From: Hirudo medicinalis | Lineage: Eukaryota > Annelida > Clitellata > Hirudinida > Hirudinidae | Length of the DNA stretch: 64,000 nucleotides | Reading direction: 5' to 3' | Assembly (NCBI GenBank): GCA_011800805.1 | Contig: MPNW01000064.1 | Location: forward strand, 649,747-713,746 | Shown here: one piece after another, positions 57,345-64,000 of the stretch | Position numbering within the stretch: the stretch's first letter is position 1 | How the letters are laid out: every line of letters starts with the position of its first letter | The notes under the pieces: generated by a model | Databases searched by the model: none | What the model saw: the letters and a program-made list of their open reading frames with translations, nothing else | Told to the model about the DNA's origin: nothing | Program-made: the position numbers and the translations under genes

Positions 57345-58425
57345 TTAGGCATGAAAAACATAAACCAACATTCGAGTATGGGTTCGTGTATTATTAAAAA
57401 TCCGAGGAGTTGAGCATTTGATGGAGAGTGATTTCAAAGTTGTACGTGCTGGATCTGAACGAAAATTATTGATAATACGTAATTTATAGGAATGTAAGAC
57501 TTGTACACGTTTAAAGTAGCCATCAAAAAACGTAGGCAACATATTATGAGAATATTTATATAAAAACAAGACTATTTGAAATATATTTATTCGCTAAATA
57601 TTGAGAATTTTATTATAATAAACAAGGGCGGGGTTGATTATGAAGGCTGAAGATGGAAAAGAATATGCAGTGATCTTTTTTGAATAGTATGTAGTGATTA
57701 TAAACGAGACGGGCAATTGGATGCCCAAGCAATATTACAATATAAGTATGGTTGGATAAAGGAATAATAAAGATTGAGTGAAGTTTTTATATCAATGAAA
57801 GCCGGTTATACGAGACAAAATACCACAATTTTTAAAGACTTTGGATTGAATGAAATTATTGTGATCCACCCAAGTAACATTTTCGTCCAACAAGAACTCA
57901 AAAATCTTCTTTGAGGTTATGCAGTTGATGAGGATGCCATTAATATTAAATGATAGTCGCAGTCAATATTCTTATTTCGGTGAAATAAAATGTAGTTTGT
58001 TTTTTTTCAAGTTGATAGATATCATATTTGCAGAAAACAAGTTGACTAGAACGTCCATAATTAATATTATTAAGTAGGTATCTTAAGTTGTCACCAACAA
58101 TGATACTAGTATCATCGACAAATACAAAATAAAATAAATTAAAAGAAGTTTGATGTCAGGCAGAGATCGTTAATGTATGTCAAGAATGGAAGTGATCCTA
58201 GAATGGAGCTTTGAGATACACCATAGGAAATGAGTTCGATTGATGATTGCGCACAACGATAGCAAGCACTATTTCTTTATTTCTAATTCTATTTTCCAGA
58301 TAACTTTGAAACCGGTCCAGAGCAATTCCCCGTACTCCGTAATATTCTAATTTCTAGATCGATCAGAACTGAGTGATTCACTGTGTCGAAGGCTTACCTC
58401 TTCAAGTCCTGAGCAAACATTTCCT
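57305..58425 (-). mobile_element. 5'-truncated non-LTR retrotransposon relic (RT to C-terminus)
   Basis: Reading the minus strand from 58425 downward, broken by frameshifts and stops: AFDTVNHSVLI (RT motif A), DRFQSYLENRIR, then GVSQSSILGSLPFLTYINDL (motif B), VFVDDTSIIVGDN (catalytic YADD-like motif C), KIFEFLLDENVTWVDH, TSLNLYYSFIQPYLYC, and a final open stretch at 57569-57345 ending in a HSYKLRIINN/FRS segment. This order is that of CR1/Jockey-type reverse transcriptases. A (GAAT)n tail follows at 57305-57332. The 5' part with the endonuclease is absent, so it is inactive. Confidence 0.88.
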
Positions 58426-59734
58426 CCACTTGCGGTGGACTTTAGACGAGGTTATTTCTATTTAATTTATTTTCACCTTGAAGAGTTCTCGAGGTTTTGC
58501 GGATCTTGCAAAATAATTTAATTTCCAAAGAGGGAAAAAAGATTTGTACTTATTAAAACTTAATCCTGATGTCGTAATTGCTTTTATATGTTAACATAAT
58601 GCTGTTTCCCTAATATCAATCTAGCCTTGAAGTGATTATGTTCGACAAAATGAGCTATTACACAATACTTACTATAATACTTATAGCATTTTTCATGTTA
58701 TGTACGGGCAGTACCCTGTTGTCGAAGCACAAAAAGACCATTGATGCGCATGTCTGGATTGGTTTAGGATTTATTTGGACTGTCTTTTATGATTTTTTAA
58801 ACGATTAACGACTAGGTGCAAGGCGCCTTATAAATTATATATTAATATTATTATTATCAGTGTAAGTTGTCAAGATGAAATCTAAAAAATCTTTCATGAC
58901 ATGATTCTTAATGGATTTTCATCACAATGAAATAAATTCTCTTCCTAAGACGTTATTTGTCTGTTAATTGTCTTACGTGCAGTTAAAAATTACTTTAATA
59001 ATTAACACTGTGAATTTCGATTTCATATTTTGTTTTGTTAAGAAGTTAATTGTAATAAGATGAATATTTTATCTCCAGCTGTGCTGTAATCGGTATCTTG
59101 TTTTATTTGAACGTCCAATAATGTATGTTCTTAAAACAAAGGTTGCTAATTTGTATGCGATACAGTGGACGGAAGTAACAAGAAAGCTGCTTAAACCCAG
59201 GAGCATCCTAAAACAGCATGAGTTAAAATGGTAACAGATGCTGATTTTTTTAGTAGCTTGACAACGTTTTAGTGAGTAAATTCATTGAAATCTATTGCAA
59301 TTTTTTACTTTGCCAATTATTCATCAATATCGATTAATTTCAAATGCAAAAATTTAGGAATCACGAAACTGCCTTTCAAATCCAAACTTTTTTTTAGATC
59401 TAAACTGTCCAGTTAAATGTAATTCGTTTTCAAATTCTCACTTAAAATGCGTAAGGCAGCAATGTCATTTCAAATAAAGCTCATTTCACTATTTCTTTTA
59501 ATGGATGTTATTTTAAGGAACACGTTACATCAAATAACCATTTATTAGCAAAAGTCTAAGTGGATAATTGTGCAATTTAATTTAACGCAAAAACATTTCA
59601 TTCATTATGCCAAATAAATAAAATGACAGCAAGCATCACATAATTGTCAAATGGAAACATGATGGAAACAATTGCTTAGATCCACCTGCAGCAGCAACAC
59701 CATTGACGAAAACAGACGATCAAATAAATAGAGT
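58426..59734. other. intergenic region with a SINE-like 3' tail
   Basis: No gene seen. At 58815-58858, GCAAGGCGCCTTATAAATTA followed by (ATT)n resembles the 3' end of the SINE family in this window, probably a severely truncated copy. Confidence 0.45.
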
Positions 59735-59740
59735 TTTATT
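59735..59740 (-). terminator. poly(A) signal of tetraspan gene C
   Basis: AATAAA on the minus strand, about 145 bases after the stop codon at 59882. Confidence 0.6.
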
Positions 59741-59881
59741 GACAGTTTCAAAAATTATTCAATTAAGCCTGCCCGTCGAATCCGCTGTTTTCGTGAGTTA
59801 CTTGAATCACTGAAAAAGAAGATAATTTAATTACATAGAAATCAAATGCAACTATAATTTTTGAATTTAATATTTTAAATA

Positions 59882-60853
59882 TTAACCGGTCTTGTCCTTG
59901 TGATCGTCAGAAACAACAACGACACTATCCAAGTCCGTCAGCAACTGAAATAAAACATTTTCAAGAATTTATAAACTTTGAATTTGTACTCCATAAAAAA
60001 ACAAACAAACAATATAAACAATTACCTCAGGGCAGCAGATAACTCTACCGAGGCTTGAAGCAGCGATGGCAGAGGCGATGGCCACAATGAAGCCTGCGAT
60101 AGCCAAAAGTGAATCGACTGCAACAACGCCGTTGTGCAAGTACTGCAAGAAATCGATAAGAATGTCAGATGAATTTCCTTGTTTGACATGTCACAACATA
60201 TTTCAACTCACTTCAGCGAGAGAGCCTGACTCAGCAATCTTCAAGGTCATCGGGAAGAACTCCTCGTAAAAGTTTTTGTAATCTTGAAAGAGTTGTTTAT
60301 CCTTCTCATCAGTTGATCCCTTTAAGAATCTCAGCCACATGGCGTTGAAGTCCTGGTTGGCAGCGGAAATACCGAGGGCCAATTGGAGAACTCCAATGAT
60401 GCAGCAGACAATGTTCAGGACCAAGCACCACATAACCTTTAATGTATAAATAGTTTTTTGTAATCCATCTTGTGATGTTACACTATGATAAATAGGTACT
60501 TATTCAAAACTTAATTGTAATTATGATTTAAACACGTTTTTAAAAATTATTTACCAGTTCTGGGAATTTTTTGAAGGCGGCCACAAAGGTAAGGATTCCG
60601 ACAATGACGTACTAAAATTAAAATGTAATTTACATCTTTACTTATACTTTTCAATAAAAATCAATAATTCCAATTTTAAAATCACACTTACGAAGAGACC
60701 TCCCCAGATACCATATCCGAGGTGTCCGTAAGGATAGCTGCCGTTGATTGGAGTTGCAGATGAAATGCCAAGAGCGATGGAAAGACACCCTCCGAAAATG
60801 AGGAATGCTCCCATGACAATAAGTCTAGTTGATGAAAGAGTAGAGAGACGCAT
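59882..60853 (-). CDS. MS4A/CD20-like four-transmembrane protein, paralog C
   Basis: Predicted tetraspan of 207 residues. Exons on the minus strand are 60853-60692, 60611-60555, 60436-60212, 60142-60026 and 59944-59882, all phase 0. TM1 is LIVMGAFLIFGGCLSIALGI, then GYGIWGGLF. TM2 is YVIVGILTFVAAF. TM3 is LNIVCCIIGVLQLALGISA, followed by an acidic loop (NQDFNAMWLRFLKG and YEEFFPMTLKI). TM4 is VAVDSLLAIAGFIVAIASAI, then RVICCPE. The tail is LLTDLDSVVVVSDDHKDKTG. It is closest to paralog B, including the first 50 residues and the LxTDLD tail. An acceptor (CTTTCAG) seven bases before the ATG and a donor (CTAGTAAGTT) near 60998 point to a 5' non-coding exon at about 60999-61050, with a TATA-like ACATAAAGA about 75 bases upstream of the donor. 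Confidence 0.88.
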
Positions 60854-61079
60854 TTTGAATTTCTGAAAGAGTTAATGTAAATTTTAATTAATATTTGTAA
60901 AAAGAATGCCTGACAGAATAACAACTCATGTGACATAAATAATAAATAGGCTAAAAATATTTCACAAATCTAATTTAACTCAGGTGAGCAACTTACTAGT
61001 TCGTTAACACCGGTAAGTCTGCAGACTGACTTCGCTTCACTGGCCTATACTCTTAAACTACTCTTCCCCATCTTTATGT

Positions 61080-62087
61080 AGACTTTGAACAAAAGGTTGA
61101 GCCTCAATTGTCTTCATTGTCACGTAGCCGACACGGCATGCGAGCAGAACTTGGCTGGCCGTAACTGGTGGAATTTGAATGGCTTTAATTGAGTTCCATT
61201 GAAATATTTTCCATTAAGTTATCAATCGATAGCTTTGCACTATGTAACATCTAACACTTCTCAAAGCAAATTATCAAATGATCTTGCTGAAATATTTGAA
61301 TCAGGTATTTTTTCGGCGCTCGGAAATAACATTCGCCTTTGTGTTAAATGGAATAAGAAACGTTTGAATAAACATTGTCTTAACACTAAACTGGACATCT
61401 GTAAAGTACTTTAATTTTACGAAATGAGCTACAAAATGTGATGTTATTTATTTTAGATAGATTTTTAGATTGACTGAGGTTTAATAAATAAGGCATACAT
61501 TGAGGAAAAACCTTAAAAAATTTCTCAATCCTTAATTAATTTATGGATTCATCTCTTAATAACGCGGTTCATTTGGGGGAGATTATTCATTATCATAAAG
61601 ATTCTAAGGTGTATGGAACATATTTAGTTTTTAATGTTGTTGTTAGTTGTATTTCGTGAAATTGTCAAGTGCTCTGGATAGAAAGATCAAATTCACATTT
61701 CTGTAAAAGGTCTACGCTTAATGCTGTCGATTTTTATCAAAATTTAACGAATGTCATATTTGGAGAAATCAAATCGATTGAAATGCAACACTTATTTTTT
61801 TTTTAATCGATTACATGTCCCTATAAATATTTTTAAGAAATTGGACAAACATTGAATAACTGTGTTGTCGCTTTTAATTTATCCTTTATTTTAAATGGTT
61901 TGTTTTATATTATTAAAACATATTTTAATATCATCGGTAGCTGAGTGGTTAAGGCTTTCTCTTTGGGGCGGCTCCGTTAGGAATTGAAATCCTAGTACAT
62001 TACATTATTAAAACTTAAGAATGGATGTTCGCAGATAACCCATGATTTGCAAATATTTTTAAAGATGTTAACTTGGTGTAATAGTAA

Positions 62088-62134
<47 letters not shown>

Positions 62135-64000
62135 TTCATCTTTAGAAATAATTTTTGATGTGTTGTAAATTCATTAAATTGAAACATTCATAAACATTGT
62201 AAGATATGGAACATGATCATATAAAACATGAGTATTTCCAAAAAGTCTCACTGGCGAGACAATTAACAATTAACAATGTCATTGCAATGAAGTCTAATGA
62301 GAGATCTGTGGTATTCCTCTAGAATAAGCAGACATTTGGAAACATTCTAATCAATGCCTATTGTTCTGAAAAAATACCTGAAGGTAGAAAGCTATGCTGT
62401 GATACAAAATGCTTTAAATTCCTAATGAAATTAAGTTATCTCCAAAAGGTTAAACACATTTAAATATTTCATTTTAATAATTACTAAATGTTCATAAATG
62501 TAAATATAATTTTTCTATTAACTCCCCAAAGTTTACTCACTATTGTCAAAATGTATTTTTGTGACAGTTCGTTATTAAGCATTCTACAGAAGTATTGAAA
62601 ACCTTAGTGAATTACACCTGACAAAGGTCTGTTCAAGTTTTCTGAAACTATTTCTTAAACGTAATGTAATCAGAACTTAATAAAAATACAAGAGTATATA
62701 GGTTAATTACAATTGTAATCTACAAATAAAATTTATAATAAGCAACTGGTATTTTAAATGTTGTTATATTTTAAAAGTTTAGAATGAATTTTTCATTTAT
62801 ATTTCTTGATTTCCATAAAAAAAGTAACCACTTTTTCGCATGAACTAATGTTGAAAAATTTGTTCTACGTATTATTTGATTCATTAATTATTTATTATAA
62901 ACATAACATTTGATACAAAATTATATTAAGTCATTCAATCTCTCAGAATGACCTTGCAAATTAAAAGAATCCAAGCGTCCAAGTAAGTCTCAAGAGATCA
63001 ATTATGGATCCAAAGATAATCTTGGACGCGTCACATGTGCAAACCTGACTGACAACATTCAGAGTTTGTTGACATTTAACCTAACAATTATTAAGTAGGC
63101 CAGGTTTTTAAATGCTGCACGTGGCTTTTATGTGGCAATACATAATTAGTGTCTAGGAATGTATATTAAGACTCAATGAACTTTTAAATGAAGAGGATTG
63201 TTAAGGAATGTTAAACGAATGTTTTGAATACAATGCGATTTGACCTCTGAGATTTTATTTGAAGGACAACTTTTAACAGAACATGATTTAGGAATTGTAG
63301 GCCAAGGAAATAAATCATGTGGGTTTTCATGACATATTACAATTAGATTAAGATATGCACAAACTTAAATGTAGTGAAAGTGGATTCAAAATTAGTCCTT
63401 CAATCTTGGATATTAAAGTGACGTGACATAGTTTTCACGTATTAGGTCGAATAAATATCAACAAATAAATTAATTTTTAAAGTCTTTTATAACCCATTAG
63501 AAAAGTAAGACCTAGTTGAAATAAAACTTTAATCATCTTAAACATTCAAAAATAAAAAAAATCAACAATATAAAATAAGTTAATAATATGTATTATTTTT
63601 AATTTTATGTTTGATTTTAAATTGATTAATATATTGCCTGGCGATTTAAAATTTTGAGATTTTTTTTATTTATTTTATTTAAAAAAAAATTTTTTTTTAC
63701 TAAATTTGTGTTTGGTTATGGCAAAGATGTATTTTTAGATTAGAAATCCTAATAAAGTGTCAAAAGTTGATTCGTAGCAAGTAAAACAAAGATTCTAAAG
63801 TTTGAAAAACGTTTACTTAAATATGATAGTAGTCTAGAACAACAGCAATGCATAATTTCTTTATTTTGAAACTTGGTTCATACGTCTGCGAAAACCTATT
63901 TCGAAAGCGAATATTTAATCCAATCTGAATTATTGTGATTCTTTGATTTTATTAAAAATGTCCACGATACCAAACCCTTTAGAGTTCTTTTAACGAGTTT
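61080..64000. other. AT-rich intergenic DNA to the window end
   Basis: No exon recognised on either strand. It contains one tRNA-like repeat (61930-62130), listed separately; the rest is AT-rich with short homopolymer runs. Confidence 0.55.
61930..62130 (+). repeat. tRNA-like SINE head with (ATT)n tail
   Basis: GGTAGCTGAGTGGTTAAGGC matches a Ser/Leu-type tRNA D-arm and A-box. Downstream, GGAATTGAAATCC is a damaged B-box. About 100 bases later there is an (ATT)n tract at 62092-62130. The acceptor stem does not pair convincingly, so this is a tRNA-derived repeat or pseudogene, not a functional tRNA. Confidence 0.6.

Noticed and set aside
61934..62010. Functional tRNA-Ser/Leu gene
   Set aside because: The A-box is good but the B-box is degraded and the acceptor stem does not pair; kept only as a tRNA-derived repeat.

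Overview
This is animal nuclear DNA: AT-rich, with many short exons split by GT-AG introns, long microsatellites, degenerate transposon copies and metazoan-only gene families. Base composition, gene content and repeat style fit a lophotrochozoan invertebrate. A leech or other annelid is my guess, not something the sequence proves. Three single N bases, each inside a simple repeat, suggest a draft shotgun assembly.

Layout. 1-230: 3' end of an unidentified plus-strand gene. 1276-11849: complete RAD54L2/ARIP4-type SNF2 chromatin remodeler, 21 exons, plus strand. 11.9-17.2 kb: intergenic, with a less AT-rich block, microsatellites, a minisatellite and a dead hAT DNA transposon. 17174-22448, minus: a compact Slit-like secreted protein of about 770 residues with one LRR block, EGFs, laminin G and a cystine knot. 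22805-23664, plus: four-finger C2H2 protein. 23856-24718, minus: mitochondrial thioredoxin (TXN2). 26174-36413, plus: a filamin made only of immunoglobulin-like repeats, with no actin-binding domain in the window. Copies of a tRNA-derived SINE lie in four of its introns.

The second half is gene-poor. 38534-42040, minus: a well-spliced but unrecognised protein of about 528 residues. 44567-45466, minus: a small predicted membrane protein. 46973-50883, 53962-55486 and 59882-60853, all minus: three tandem four-transmembrane proteins resembling the MS4A/CD20 family, each with five coding exons and phase-0 introns throughout. Two relics of non-LTR retrotransposons lie at 37.7-38.2 kb (plus) and 57.3-58.4 kb (minus). 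From 61 kb to the end only AT-rich DNA and a tRNA-like repeat are seen.

The genes do not form one pathway; this is an ordinary run of eukaryotic loci. The most notable items are the reduced Slit, the filamin lacking an N-terminal actin-binding domain, the tetraspan cluster and the orphan gene. Most splice sites were chosen by requiring AG acceptors, GT donors and unbroken reading phase; exon coordinates are in each entry.
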